Part shown: positions 1-8,082 of the stretch, in pieces
Layout: each line of letters opens with the position of its first letter
Numbering within the stretch: the stretch's first letter is position 1
Source of the DNA: Nocardia coubleae NBRC 108252
GTDB lineage: Bacteria > Actinomycetota > Actinomycetes > Mycobacteriales > Mycobacteriaceae
Assembly: GCF_001612805.1 (NCBI RefSeq)
Contig: NZ_BDBD01000010.1
Span: 1 to 64,000 of the forward strand
Reading direction: 5' to 3'
Length of the DNA stretch: 64,000 nucleotides
The notes under the pieces: model-generated
Database searches by the model: none
The model's input: the letters and a program-made list of their open reading frames with translations, nothing else
Told to the model about the DNA's origin: nothing
Translations under genes and position numbers: made by a program

Positions 1-2
1 AT

Positions 3-290
3 GCGGTCATGGCGGACTCGAGTGGTGCCGTGCGGCTGGGTGTGCGGTAGGTGGAGGACTTAAGTGGTGCCGTGCGGCTGGGAAGGCGGCAGGTGGCGCA
101 CTTTGGGTTGAGCCGTGTGGCTGAGAACGAGGTCATGGCGGACTTAAGCGGTTCAGAATGGCTGTGAATGCGGTGAGCGGCGCACTTGGGTTATGCCGTG
201 CGGCTAGGAACGCGGTAGGTGGCGAACCGCGGCTGGCGCCGGGCGGCCGAAAAGCACAGGCGGCGAACTAAGTCGTGCTCCCGAAACCGA
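3..290. repeat. Degenerate tandem repeat, about 42 bp per unit, seven units
   Basis: Units start near 3, 44, 86, 129, 170, 212 and 254, so the period is 41-43 bp. Each unit opens with a GCGGTAGGTGG-like stretch, continues with a GCGCACTTAAG-like stretch and closes with GTGCCGTGCGGCTGGGAA or a variant. The last two units are the most diverged. No gene or ribosome-binding site is convincing here, and the array may continue beyond the left edge. The function is unknown; it resembles a decaying intergenic VNTR-like array. Confidence 0.75.
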
Positions 291-295
291 GCAGA

Positions 296-376
296 CCTGG
301 ACTGTTGATCACCACTGTGATGGCGGCATCGGCCGAGTAGCTCCCGCCACCAGAGCGTGGTGATCGGCTGTCCAGG
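296..376. repeat. Long interrupted stem-loop downstream of glgM
   Basis: CCTGGAC, four bases, then GATCACCAC (296-315) is matched by GTGGTGATC, four bases, then GTCCAGG (357-376). This gives 16 paired bases around a symmetric 4-nt internal loop. The 41-nt apical region itself contains GGCGG and CCGCC. It lies 38 bp beyond the glgM stop, so it could terminate that minus-strand transcript, although no T-tract is seen. It could also be the end of a small repeat element. Confidence 0.6.
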
Positions 377-413
377 TATCCGAGGCGGGTGGGGCACGGC
401 CAGCCGGGCCCTC

Positions 414-1652
414 TCAGCGGATGACCCCGCGGTAGACCTCCACAGTCTGCTCCGCGATCCTCGACCAGTCGAACTCCGCGATGGCTCGCGCGCGGCCTGC
501 CTGGCCGTAGCGCGTCGCCAGTTCGGGGTCGGCCGCCACCGCGTTCACCGCGTCGGCGAGTGCGCGCTCGTAGTCGCCCGACGCGACCGGGTCGTAGTGC
601 ACCAATTGCCCTGTGACACCGTCGGCGACCACTTCCGGGATCCCGCCCACGTCCGAGGCGACGACGGCGGTGGCGCATGCCATCGCTTCCAGGTTTACGA
701 TGCCGAGGGGTTCGTATACCGATGGGCAGACGAAAACTGTTGATGCCGTGAGGATTTGACGCACTTGTTCGGTGGGGAGCATCTCCTTCACCCAGAACAC
801 ATTGCCGCGCTGGTTTTGCAGCTCGTCGACCGCGCCGGCCACTTCCTGCTCGAGTTCCACCGTGTCCGCCGCACCGGCGCACAACACGAGCTGGATGTCG
901 GGGTCGAAATCGGCTGCGGCGGCCAGCAAGTGGCCTACACCCTTCTGCCGGGTGATGCGGCCGACGAACGAGACGATCGGCAGATCGGCACGAACTTCGA
1001 GGCGGTCGAGCACCGGTTGTTCGGAGCCGGTGGGGGCGCCCGGATGCCATACGCCCGCGTCGATGCCGTTGTGCACCACGTGAACCCGGCCGGGGTCGAT
1101 AGCGGGATAGGCGTCGAGGACGTCGTGGGCCATGCCCTCGCTCACCGCGATCACGGCGTCGGCCTGTTCCATGGCGTTGCGTTCCGACCACGAGGACAGG
1201 CGGTATCCGCCGCCGAGCTGTTCGGCCTTCCACGGCCTGCGCGGTTCGAGCGAATGCGCGGTGAGCACGTGTGGAATGCCGTAGAGCGCACCGGCGAGAT
1301 GGCCGGCCAGGCCCGCGTACCAGGTGTGCGAATGCACCACGTCCACCGCGCCGACGGCGTCGGCCATCCGCAGCTGCGCCGACATCATCTGCAACGCGGC
1401 GTTGGCGGCGTACAGCTCGGGATCGGGCCGGTGCACCACCGCGCCCGTGCGCGGCGCGCCCATGCAGTGCACGGTCACCTCGCACAGCGCGCGCAGCCGG
1501 GCGGTGAGCTCGGTGACGTGCACGCCCGCACCGCCGTACACCTCGGGCGGATACTCCCGGGTCAGCATGGCCACCCGCAACGGATCCGCGATCGCTGATT
1601 CCCCGTCGGTGCCATCACTCACGGGTCCAAAGTTAGACGCTCGGGTCGACAT
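414..1652 (-). CDS. glgM: Alpha-maltose-1-phosphate synthase / glycogen synthase (GT4)
   Basis: This GT4 glycosyltransferase joins glucose from ADP-glucose (made by the divergent GlgC) to glucose-1-phosphate. The maltose-1-phosphate formed feeds GlgE-type alpha-glucan and capsular glucan synthesis; some family members are described as glycogen synthases. The N-terminal REYPPEVYGGAG nucleotide-sugar loop is visible near residues 32-43. The C-terminal E-x7-E motif (EPLGIVNLE) lies near residue 310. The 412-residue frame starts at an ATG only 38 bp from the glgC start. Mycobacterial homologues begin at the equivalent of LRVAMLT, so a TTG at 1580 or GTG at 1574 is possible and would leave more room for a divergent promoter. 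The enzyme is cytoplasmic. Confidence 0.93.
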   Translation of the reverse strand: MSTRASNFGPVSDGTDGESAIADPLRVAMLTREYPPEVYGGAGVHVTELTARLRALCEVTVHCMGAPRTGAVVHRPDPELYAANAALQMMSAQLRMADAVGAVDVVHSHTWYAGLAGHLAGALYGIPHVLTAHSLEPRRPWKAEQLGGGYRLSSWSERNAMEQADAVIAVSEGMAHDVLDAYPAIDPGRVHVVHNGIDAGVWHPGAPTGSEQPVLDRLEVRADLPIVSFVGRITRQKGVGHLLAAAADFDPDIQLVLCAGAADTVELEQEVAGAVDELQNQRGNVFWVKEMLPTEQVRQILTASTVFVCPSVYEPLGIVNLEAMACATAVVASDVGGIPEVVADGVTGQLVHYDPVASGDYERALADAVNAVAADPELATRYGQAGRARAIAEFDWSRIAEQTVEVYRGVIR

Positions 1653-1690
1653 GAGCCACCGGGTGGGCCCGGGGCCTGTACTTTGACAGG

Positions 1691-2908
1691 GTGAGGAGCC
1701 AGCCGCACGTACTCGGGATCGTGCTCGCCGGTGGCGAGGGCAAACGACTGTTTCCGCTCACGGCCGACCGCGCCAAGCCCGCGGTTCCGTTCGGTGGGGC
1801 CTACCGGCTGATCGATTTCGTGCTCAGCAACCTGGTCAACGCGGGATATCTGCGCCTGTGCGTCCTCACCCAGTACAAATCGCATTCGCTGGACCGCCAC
1901 ATCTCCCAGACCTGGCGGCTGTCGGGCTTCACCGGGGAGTACATCACCCCGGTGCCCGCGCAGCAGCGGCTCGGACCGCGCTGGTACACCGGCAGCGCCG
2001 ACGCGATCATGCAGTCGCTCAACCTGATCTACGACGAGGACCCCGACTACATCGTGGTCTTCGGGGCCGATCACGTGTACCGGATGGACCCGGAGCAGAT
2101 GGTGGCCAGCCATATCGCCTCGGGCGCGGGCGTCACCGTCGCGGGGATCCGGGTGCCGCGCAGCGAAGCGAGCGCGTTCGGGTGCATCGATTCCGACGAG
2201 TCCGGGCGCATCACCCAGTTCCTGGAGAAACCCGCCCATCCGCCCGGCACCCCGGACGACCCGAACATGACCTTCGCGTCGATGGGCAACTACGTGTTCA
2301 CCACCCGCGTGCTCGTCGACGCGATCCGCGCCGACGCGGAGAACTCCGATTCCGATCACGACATGGGCGGCGACATCATCCCGTCGCTTGTCGCGGCCGG
2401 GCAGGCCGCCGTCTACGATTTCGCCGACAACGACGTACCGGGCGCCACCGATCGCGACCGGGGCTACTGGCGCGATGTCGGCACCATCGACGCCTTCTAC
2501 GAGGCGCACATGGACCTGGTCTCGGTGCACCCGGTGTTCAACCTCTACAACAAGCACTGGCCCATCCGCGGCGCCGCCGAGAACCTGCCGCCCGCCAAGT
2601 TCGCGCGTGGCGGGCTCGCTCAGGAGTCCATCGTCGGCGCGGGCTCGATCCTGTCGGCCGCCACCGTGCGCAACTCGGTCCTCAGTTCCAACGTGATGAT
2701 CGACGACGGCGCGACCGTGGAGGGCAGCGTGCTGATGCCCGGTGTCCGCATCGGGCGTGGCGCGGTGGTCCGCCACGCCATCCTCGACAAGAACGTGGTG
2801 GTCGGCGAGGGCGAGATCATCGGCGTGGACCTGGACCGCGACCGGGAACGATTCGCCGTGAGCAACGGTGGGGTCGTCACCGTCGGCAAGGGTATCTGGG
2901 TGGGCTGA
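1691..2908 (+). CDS. glgC: Glucose-1-phosphate adenylyltransferase
   Basis: Makes ADP-glucose from ATP and glucose-1-phosphate, the committed step of bacterial alpha-glucan synthesis. The nucleotidyltransferase signature [11 protein letters not shown] is at residues 14-24, followed by the [14 protein letters not shown] loop and the WYTGSADA glucose-1-phosphate region. A left-handed beta-helix (repeated hexapeptides such as [16 protein letters not shown]) forms the C-terminal quarter. At 405 residues it has the usual length. Translation starts at a GTG, divergent from glgM, as in Mycobacterium. Its stop codon directly abuts the stop of the convergent O-methyltransferase gene with no intergenic base. 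Confidence 0.97.
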   Translation: MRSQPHVLGIVLAGGEGKRLFPLTADRAKPAVPFGGAYRLIDFVLSNLVNAGYLRLCVLTQYKSHSLDRHISQTWRLSGFTGEYITPVPAQQRLGPRWYTGSADAIMQSLNLIYDEDPDYIVVFGADHVYRMDPEQMVASHIASGAGVTVAGIRVPRSEASAFGCIDSDESGRITQFLEKPAHPPGTPDDPNMTFASMGNYVFTTRVLVDAIRADAENSDSDHDMGGDIIPSLVAAGQAAVYDFADNDVPGATDRDRGYWRDVGTIDAFYEAHMDLVSVHPVFNLYNKHWPIRGAAENLPPAKFARGGLAQESIVGAGSILSAATVRNSVLSSNVMIDDGATVEGSVLMPGVRIGRGAVVRHAILDKNVVVGEGEIIGVDLDRDRERFAVSNGGVVTVGKGIWVG

Positions 2909-3541
2909 CTACCCACGCGACGCGCAGAGCAACCCGTCGCCGATGGGGATGAGCACGCTGGTGAGCTCGCGATTCTCCGCGATCGCCCTCGTCGCGGCGC
3001 GCACCGCCTGGGTGGCCGGGTCGCGCTGGGACTGATCGGGGACGCGCCCGCCGAGCAGCGCGTTGTTCAGGATGAACGCACCGCCCTCGCGCAGTAATCG
3101 CACACCCTGCTCCACGTAGAGCGGATGTTCCATGGGCGAGGCGTCGACGAACACCAGGTCGTAGGCGCCGTCGGCCAGGCGCGGCAGCACATCGAGGGCG
3201 CGGCCGTTGATGAGCCGGGTGCGCGCGGGCGCGATCTCGGCGGTGCGGAAGGCCTCCTTGGCGGCCCGCTGATGCTCGGGTTCGGAGTCGATGGTGGTGA
3301 GGGTTCCGTCCTCACGCATGCCGTCGAGCAGCCACAGTCCGCTCACACCCGCGCCGGTGCCCACCTCGACGACCGAGCGGGCGCCGAGCATCTGCGCGTA
3401 CATGCTCAGCAGCGCGCCGACCGACGCGGGCACGGGCGCGGCGCCCAATTCGGTGGCCCGCTCGCGCGCGTCGAGGAGGACTTCGTCCTCGACGACGGAC
3501 TCCTCCACATAGGCCAGGTTCCGCTCCACGTTCGATGCCAC
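2909..3541 (-). CDS. SAM-dependent O-methyltransferase (Rv1220c-like)
   Basis: A 210-residue class I methyltransferase of the O-methyltransferase 3 (COMT-like) family. The SAM-binding motif VVEVGTGAGVSGLWLL is near residues 57-72. The acidic loop TIDSEPEHQ follows, and DLVFVDASP carries the typical catalytic or metal-site aspartate. The substrate cannot be told from sequence. It starts at a GTG and is divergent from sigE, the same position as Rv1220c beside M. tuberculosis sigE. The gene is convergent with glgC and the two stops touch. It is likely cytoplasmic. Confidence 0.9.
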   Translation of the reverse strand: MASNVERNLAYVEESVVEDEVLLDARERATELGAAPVPASVGALLSMYAQMLGARSVVEVGTGAGVSGLWLLDGMREDGTLTTIDSEPEHQRAAKEAFRTAEIAPARTRLINGRALDVLPRLADGAYDLVFVDASPMEHPLYVEQGVRLLREGGAFILNNALLGGRVPDQSQRDPATQAVRAATRAIAENRELTSVLIPIGDGLLCASRG

Positions 3542-3713
3542 AGCTAAGAGGCTATGTCACCGACCGGGTCTGTGTATTCAGCGAAGGCGCCCAGGCGGGG
3601 TGAGTGTCGGGGCACATCAGGATTCTCAGGTGCCACTCAGGGTCTCCACACGTGCCCCATATCGCGACAGGAAATAGTTGCCACACCAGCCGATCGCGGC
3701 GGGTACGAGGCGC

Positions 3714-3743
3714 GGGAACAACCGCAGACATCCGGCGGTTGTT
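3714..3743 (+). promoter_or_regulatory. Putative ECF promoter and inverted repeat upstream of sigE
   Basis: GGGAAC at 3714-3719 and CGGTT at 3736-3740 are 16 bp apart. This resembles the GGAAC/GTT promoter class used by SigE/SigH-type ECF sigma factors and suggests autoregulation or SigH control. The same stretch contains a perfect inverted repeat, AACAACCGC (3717-3725) and GCGGTTGTT (3735-3743), with a 9-nt spacer. That could be an operator or an mRNA hairpin. The site is about 80 bp before the chosen sigE start. Confidence 0.45.
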
Positions 3744-3821
3744 TCTGACAAGACAAGGTCCGCTGACCCGGACCGGTTCGGTTTCGTGCCGGCGGTCCCG
3801 AGTAGGAGGTGTCCCATCCCG

Positions 3822-4490
3822 ATGGTAGACACGGCGCGTTCCGACGCCACACTGCCCGCCCAGACCCTTCCCACCGACTTTCCGCCGTCCGTCGAGGACG
3901 ATCTCGATGCCGAACTCACCGGCACCGCGGCTTTCGACGCCACCGGTGACCGCACGGTGATGCCGTCGTGGGACGAACTGGTCCGCGAGCACGCCGACCG
4001 GGTCTACCGCCTCGCCTACCGGCTGTCCGGCGACGCCCAGGACGCCGAGGACCTCACCCAGGAAACCTTCATCCGGGTGTTCCGATCCCTGCAGAGCTAC
4101 CAGCCGGGCACGTTCGAAGGCTGGTTGCACCGCATCACCACGAACCTGTTCCTCGACATGGTCCGCAGGCGCAATCGCATCCGCATGGAGGCCTTACCCG
4201 AGGACTACGACCGGGTGCCCGCCGAGGGACCGACGCCCGAGGACGCCTACCACGACTCCCGCCTCGACCCGGACCTGCAGAAGGCGCTCGACGCCCTCGC
4301 GCCGGAGTTCCGCGCGGCCGTGGTGCTGTGTGACATCGAGGGCCTGTCCTACGAGGAGATCGGCGCCACGCTCGGCGTCAAGCTGGGCACTGTGCGCAGC
4401 CGCATCCACCGCGGGCGCCAGGCACTGCGCGACTACCTTGCGCATAATGGAATAGAGCAGCGATACTCCGCTGACACCTACGCAGGGTGA
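3822..4490 (+). CDS. sigE: ECF RNA polymerase sigma factor SigE
   Basis: Extracytoplasmic-function sigma factor controlling envelope and heat stress. Sigma-70 region 2 ([20 protein letters not shown], then [12 protein letters not shown]) lies around residues 60-105. Region 4, with its helix-turn-helix ([20 protein letters not shown]), is at the C-terminus. The acidic N-terminal extension is typical of mycobacterial SigE. The open frame reaches back to 3678, but the ATG at 3822 has AGGAGGT at 3804-3810 and gives a 222-residue protein; alternative longer starts are known in mycobacterial SigE. It is followed by its anti-sigma gene, htrA and tatB in the conserved order. Confidence 0.95.
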   Translation: MVDTARSDATLPAQTLPTDFPPSVEDDLDAELTGTAAFDATGDRTVMPSWDELVREHADRVYRLAYRLSGDAQDAEDLTQETFIRVFRSLQSYQPGTFEGWLHRITTNLFLDMVRRRNRIRMEALPEDYDRVPAEGPTPEDAYHDSRLDPDLQKALDALAPEFRAAVVLCDIEGLSYEEIGATLGVKLGTVRSRIHRGRQALRDYLAHNGIEQRYSADTYAG

Positions 4491-4552
4491 CGGCCGCGAG
4501 CGGCCACACCCGGCCTGGTCGGGTTGATGTCGGTCGGAAGGAAGAACTCCGC

Positions 4553-4921
4553 ATGAGCGTGGATCCAGCATCCTCAGGTCGCACACCGCGCTTTCAGCCC
4601 ACCGAGCATCTGGCCAGCGAGGCGATCGCGGCCTACGTCGACGGCGAGCTGCGCATGAACGCCTATCTGCGTGCCGCCCAGCATCTCTCGGTGTGCCCCG
4701 AATGCGCCGCCGAAGTCGACGCCCAGCAGCAGGCGCGGATCGCGCTGCGCCGGGCGGGCGAAATCGCCGTCCCACGCAGCCTGCACGACAGCCTCAGCCG
4801 CATCCCGCTGGCCGAACTGCCCGCCGCCGCGCCCGAACCTCCCCGCCGTAACGAGGCATTTCTCGGATTCCTGACCGATTCGTTCCCCGCAGCCCGGTGG
4901 ACTACGTGGCGGCGCAAGTAG
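4553..4921 (+). CDS. rseA: Zinc-type anti-sigma factor RseA
   Basis: A 122-residue anti-sigma factor expected to hold SigE inactive in the cytoplasm and to release it under redox or phosphorylation signals. The ZAS motif H-x3-C-x2-C is present as HLSVCPEC (His44, Cys48, Cys51). No membrane segment is seen, which fits the soluble mycobacterial RseA. The ATG at 4553 is preceded by CGGAAGGAAG; an upstream in-frame ATG at 4487 overlaps sigE and is less likely. The gene lies 62 bp after sigE, presumably in the same transcript. Confidence 0.92.
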   Translation: MSVDPASSGRTPRFQPTEHLASEAIAAYVDGELRMNAYLRAAQHLSVCPECAAEVDAQQQARIALRRAGEIAVPRSLHDSLSRIPLAELPAAAPEPPRRNEAFLGFLTDSFPAARWTTWRRK

Positions 4922-4931
4922 AGTCACGGGC

Positions 4932-6470
4932 GTGACAGGCGAATCGACGAATCCCGGATCGACCGACAACTCGGATTCGGCGGCGTCACGGGGGAATCTG
5001 CGGCCCTCCGACGCGCCGACCCTCGGCCCGCGTCCGGTGTACCGGCCGCACATCGACAGCCATACCGCGCACGCGTTCCGCCGCCCGAACGGCCAGGCGG
5101 GTTCGTTCGCCCCGCACGACCCGATGCGCGATGGCAAGCGTTCCGACGACGGCGAGCTGGTCGATCGCCGACCGCCGGACGGTGTGCTCGCCGAGGCGTT
5201 CGCCCGCCCCGAGGGCTCAGACGAACTGTTGCAGCGCGAACCCGATTCCGGCGAACGCAAGATCGTCGTCGCGGGTCCGGTCGACCCCTGGCGTGACCCG
5301 GCCGCGGGCGCGCGCCTCGGCGCCCCGGCGATCGAGACACCCGAACCCGCCCCGCTGCCTGTCGCTCCCAAATTGTCGGCCCGCGAGGTGCTGTTCGGCT
5401 CGCGTGTCGCGCCCAAGGCGCTGGCCTTGCTCGCCGTGATCGCGCTCGGTATCGCCGTCGTCGGTGGGCTGGTCGGGCGGATCACCGCCGAGACCGCGTC
5501 CACCCTCACCTCGCGCAAGGTCACCCTCCAGCAGAGCGAGAGCTCCGATTCCCCACACGGCAAGATCGCGGCCGTCGCCGACGCGGTGCTGCCGTCGGTG
5601 GTGTCGATCCAGGTCATCATCGGTGACGGCGGGCCGTCCGGCTCGGGTGTCGTGCTCGACGCCGAGCAGGGCTACATCGTCACCAACAACCACGTGATCT
5701 CGGCGGCGGCCACCGACAAGTCCGGCAACGCCAAGATCCAGATCGAATTCTCCGACAACACCCGGGTGCCTGCCCAGATCGTCGGGCGCGATCCCAAGAC
5801 CGACCTCGCGGTACTCAAGGTCGACGCCGACAACCTCACCGAGGCGAACCTCGGCCGCTCCGACGACGTGCAGGTGGGCGACGACGTGCTCGCCATCGGT
5901 TCGCCGCTCGGCCTGGAGAAAACCGTCACCTCCGGCATCGTCAGCGCGCTGCACCGTCCGGTGAGCCTCGGTGGCGAGGGCACCGACACCAATGCCGTGA
6001 TCGACGCGGTGCAGACCGACGCCTCGATCAACCCCGGTAACTCCGGTGGCGCCCTCGTCGACATGGACGGCAGGCTGATCGGCGTCAATACCGCTATCAA
6101 GAGCAACACCGGTAACTCGGTAGGTCTCGGGTTCGCTATCCCGATCGACGTGGTCACTTCGATCGCGCAGACCCTGATCCGCGATGGCAAGGTCAACCAC
6201 CCGCAGCTCGGGCTCAGCGCGCGCACCAAGGCCGTCGCCAACGAGTTGCGCAGCGGTGCCGCCGTGGCCGACGTGGTAGCCGGCGGACCTGCGGCCAAGG
6301 CGGGCATCGTCGAGGGCGACGTGATCGTCAAGGTCGGTGACCGCGTCGTCGAGGGCCCCGACGAACTGGTCGTCGCGGTGCAGTCGCACAAGATCGGCGA
6401 GCGGGTGAACGTGCAGTTGATCCGCGATGGCAGGCAGGTGGACGTGCCCGTCACCCTCGAATCCGACTGA
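4932..6470 (+). CDS. htrA: Membrane-anchored serine protease HtrA (DegP/DegS family)
   Basis: Envelope quality-control protease of the SigE regulon. A long polar N-terminus of about 155 residues precedes one membrane segment near residues 160-183. The trypsin-like domain outside the membrane has the full triad: His254 in TNNHVIS, Asp291 in KTDLAVLKV and Ser371 in GNSGGALV. A C-terminal PDZ domain spans roughly residues 415-505. At 512 residues it matches the mycobacterial HtrA form. It starts at a GTG 10 bp after rseA and is followed by tatB. Confidence 0.95.
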   Translation: MTGESTNPGSTDNSDSAASRGNLRPSDAPTLGPRPVYRPHIDSHTAHAFRRPNGQAGSFAPHDPMRDGKRSDDGELVDRRPPDGVLAEAFARPEGSDELLQREPDSGERKIVVAGPVDPWRDPAAGARLGAPAIETPEPAPLPVAPKLSAREVLFGSRVAPKALALLAVIALGIAVVGGLVGRITAETASTLTSRKVTLQQSESSDSPHGKIAAVADAVLPSVVSIQVIIGDGGPSGSGVVLDAEQGYIVTNNHVISAAATDKSGNAKIQIEFSDNTRVPAQIVGRDPKTDLAVLKVDADNLTEANLGRSDDVQVGDDVLAIGSPLGLEKTVTSGIVSALHRPVSLGGEGTDTNAVIDAVQTDASINPGNSGGALVDMDGRLIGVNTAIKSNTGNSVGLGFAIPIDVVTSIAQTLIRDGKVNHPQLGLSARTKAVANELRSGAAVADVVAGGPAAKAGIVEGDVIVKVGDRVVEGPDELVVAVQSHKIGERVNVQLIRDGRQVDVPVTLESD

Positions 6471-6503
6471 GCTGCGACGACGCGCGCCGGGTAACCTGGG
6501 ATC

Positions 6504-6926
6504 GTGTTCAGCAACATCGGGTGGAGCGAGATGATGATCCTGCTCGTCGCCGCCCTCGTGATCCTCGGCCCGGAGCGCCTGCCCGGGGCGATCCGCTGGA
6601 CCACGTCGTCGCTGCGTCAGCTGCGCGACTACGCCAGCGGGGCCACCTCCACGCTCAAGCAGGAACTCGGCCCGGAGTTCGACGAGCTGCGCAAACCGCT
6701 CGCCGAACTCAACGAGCTGCGCGGGATGACACCACGTGCCGCGGTCACCAAGCATCTGCTGGGCGGCGACGACTCGGTGCTGCGCGATCTGGAGAAGGCC
6801 GTGCCGGACCGCAAGGAGCTGTTCGGCACGAGCAGCGGAATGCCCGGCAGCGGGCCCTCGTTGTCGAAGGCGCCGAAGCCGTTGGAGCACAACGAGCGGC
6901 CGCCGATCGACTCCGACGCCACCTGA
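6504..6926 (+). CDS. tatB: Sec-independent protein translocase subunit TatB
   Basis: A 140-residue TatB that works with TatC to recognise twin-arginine substrates. The N-terminus [27 protein letters not shown] (described by its parts: a short membrane helix around residues 7-22, then the hinge GPERLP) is diagnostic. A long amphipathic, charged helix follows. It starts at a GTG 33 bp after htrA, the same order as in M. tuberculosis. The window encodes several likely Tat clients, including the cholesterol oxidase at 22795-24447 and the DUF1906 protein at 44232-44942. Confidence 0.93.
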   Translation: MFSNIGWSEMMILLVAALVILGPERLPGAIRWTTSSLRQLRDYASGATSTLKQELGPEFDELRKPLAELNELRGMTPRAAVTKHLLGGDDSVLRDLEKAVPDRKELFGTSSGMPGSGPSLSKAPKPLEHNERPPIDSDAT

Positions 6927-7049
6927 CCCCGGCGAACAGACCACACGGTCGTCATTTGCCACCCGATCGCGCGTACCACCGATGTCCGCGCCGACCTCGC
7001 CGTCTTTGTGGTTGCCGACAGGCATATCGCCATCGGCGTTGTGCGCCAA

Positions 7050-7098
7050 GACATTCGATGTCAATCGTTATAGACACGAATCGCCGTCCAGCTGTCTA
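7050..7098 (+). promoter_or_regulatory. Promoter region with two inverted repeats before the HTH gene
   Basis: GACAT-TCG-ATGTC (7050-7062) sits just upstream of a TATAGA -10-like hexamer near 7070. A second pair, TAGACA (7071-7076) and TGTCTA (7093-7098), straddles the expected transcription start, about 10 bp before the start codon at 7109. These could be operators for the HTH protein encoded downstream. Confidence 0.35.
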
Positions 7099-7108
7099 GA
7101 CTTCGCAC

Positions 7109-7966
7109 ATGTCGGCCGATGACGTGGCACGAGTCTTCGCGATCGAAGACAAGGTCGAGAGACTCAAAGCAGCCACCGACGGGGTGGCGGCTGCCCAGCA
7201 GACCATCAACGAACTCACCAGGATCCGCCGCGCCGTGATCCGCGAACTCCATGCCGAGGGCTGGACGTTCGCCCGCATCGGCGCCGCAGCGGGCTTGTCG
7301 CGGGCGCGCATCCACCAGGTGAGCACCCAGGGCCCGGTGCCCGAAGGGCTGTTCTTCGGACACGGCACGCTCACCGTGCTTGCCCCGGAGGTCCGCACGG
7401 GCAGGCTGCTCGGCGCACCCGATCCGGCGGCCGCGCAACGGCTGGCCGAGCTGCTGCGCCAGCTCGGTTTCGTGGCGACGGTCGAGACGTTCCTACCGGG
7501 CAGACCCATCGATCTCAATCGCGACGGCCTGGTGGTCCTCGGCGGGCCCGAGCTGTCGCCGAGCCTGCGTCAGCTGGTGGCGGCCGATCCACGACTGCGA
7601 CGCACCGTCACCCGCGCGGGCGACACCCGGCGCGGCATCGAGGACCGGGCCGCGCGCCGCGTCTACCGGCCCGGCGGCACCGAACCACACGACATCGCCT
7701 ACCTGGCCCGGCTGCCCCGCCCCGACCGGCGCGGCACCGTGATGCTCATCGACGGGCTGCACCCGCCGGGTTCCCTGGGTGCGATCCGGTTGCTGGCCAC
7801 CCGGCTGGCGACGCTGCACGAGCGGGCGAGCACGCATCTGTTCTCGGTTCTCATCGCCGTGCGATACGACCGCACGACCGGCGAACCGGTCGATGCGGAC
7901 CTACTCACCCCGGTTTATCGGCACGAAACCGACCAAAAGTCCGCTGCGAACCGGACTCGCCCATAA
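7109..7966 (+). CDS. HTH-domain protein of unknown function
   Basis: A 285-residue protein. The N-terminal 60 or so residues are helical, and GWTFARIGAAAGLSRARIHQ (around residues 50-70) looks like a sigma region 4-type helix-turn-helix. The remaining 210 residues contain alternating beta/alpha segments (for example DGLVVLGGPELSPSL and GTVMLIDGLHPPGSLG) that suggest a ligand-binding or nucleotide-binding fold I cannot name. It is probably a DNA-binding regulator. It lies alone between tatB and a second hypothetical gene, with palindromes on both sides. The GC-rich codon use matches the neighbours. Confidence 0.75.
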   Translation: MSADDVARVFAIEDKVERLKAATDGVAAAQQTINELTRIRRAVIRELHAEGWTFARIGAAAGLSRARIHQVSTQGPVPEGLFFGHGTLTVLAPEVRTGRLLGAPDPAAAQRLAELLRQLGFVATVETFLPGRPIDLNRDGLVVLGGPELSPSLRQLVAADPRLRRTVTRAGDTRRGIEDRAARRVYRPGGTEPHDIAYLARLPRPDRRGTVMLIDGLHPPGSLGAIRLLATRLATLHERASTHLFSVLIAVRYDRTTGEPVDADLLTPVYRHETDQKSAANRTRP

Positions 7967-7988
7967 CTGCATCTAAACAACGGGCACT

Positions 7989-8024
7989 TTGTGATCTGCA
8001 TCACGGTAATGTTATAGATCACAA
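7989..8024 (+). promoter_or_regulatory. CRP/GlxR-like palindromes upstream of a hypothetical gene
   Basis: TGTGA-N6-TCACG at 7990-8005 matches the cAMP-receptor-protein (CRP/GlxR) binding pattern, and its core GTGAT-CTGC-ATCAC is a perfect palindrome. In addition TTGTGATCT (7989-7997) and AGATCACAA (8016-8024) form a perfect 9-bp inverted repeat around it. A TATAGA -10-like element overlaps the right arm, about 65 bp before the start at 8083. Confidence 0.55.
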
Positions 8025-8082
8025 CCCGAGCCCGATGGTTAGATTGCTAGCGAGTAACCGAGTGTGAGTAGGTGAGCTTCAC

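Noticed and set aside
3..290. Possible CRISPR array in the left-edge repeats
   Set aside because: The repeats are contiguous and degenerate, with no unique spacers and no cas genes nearby.
3678..3821. Longer N-terminus for SigE from the ATG at 3678
   Set aside because: The added residues lie across the proposed promoter and inverted repeat, and the ATG at 3822 has a strong AGGAGGT. Kept only as a possible alternative start.
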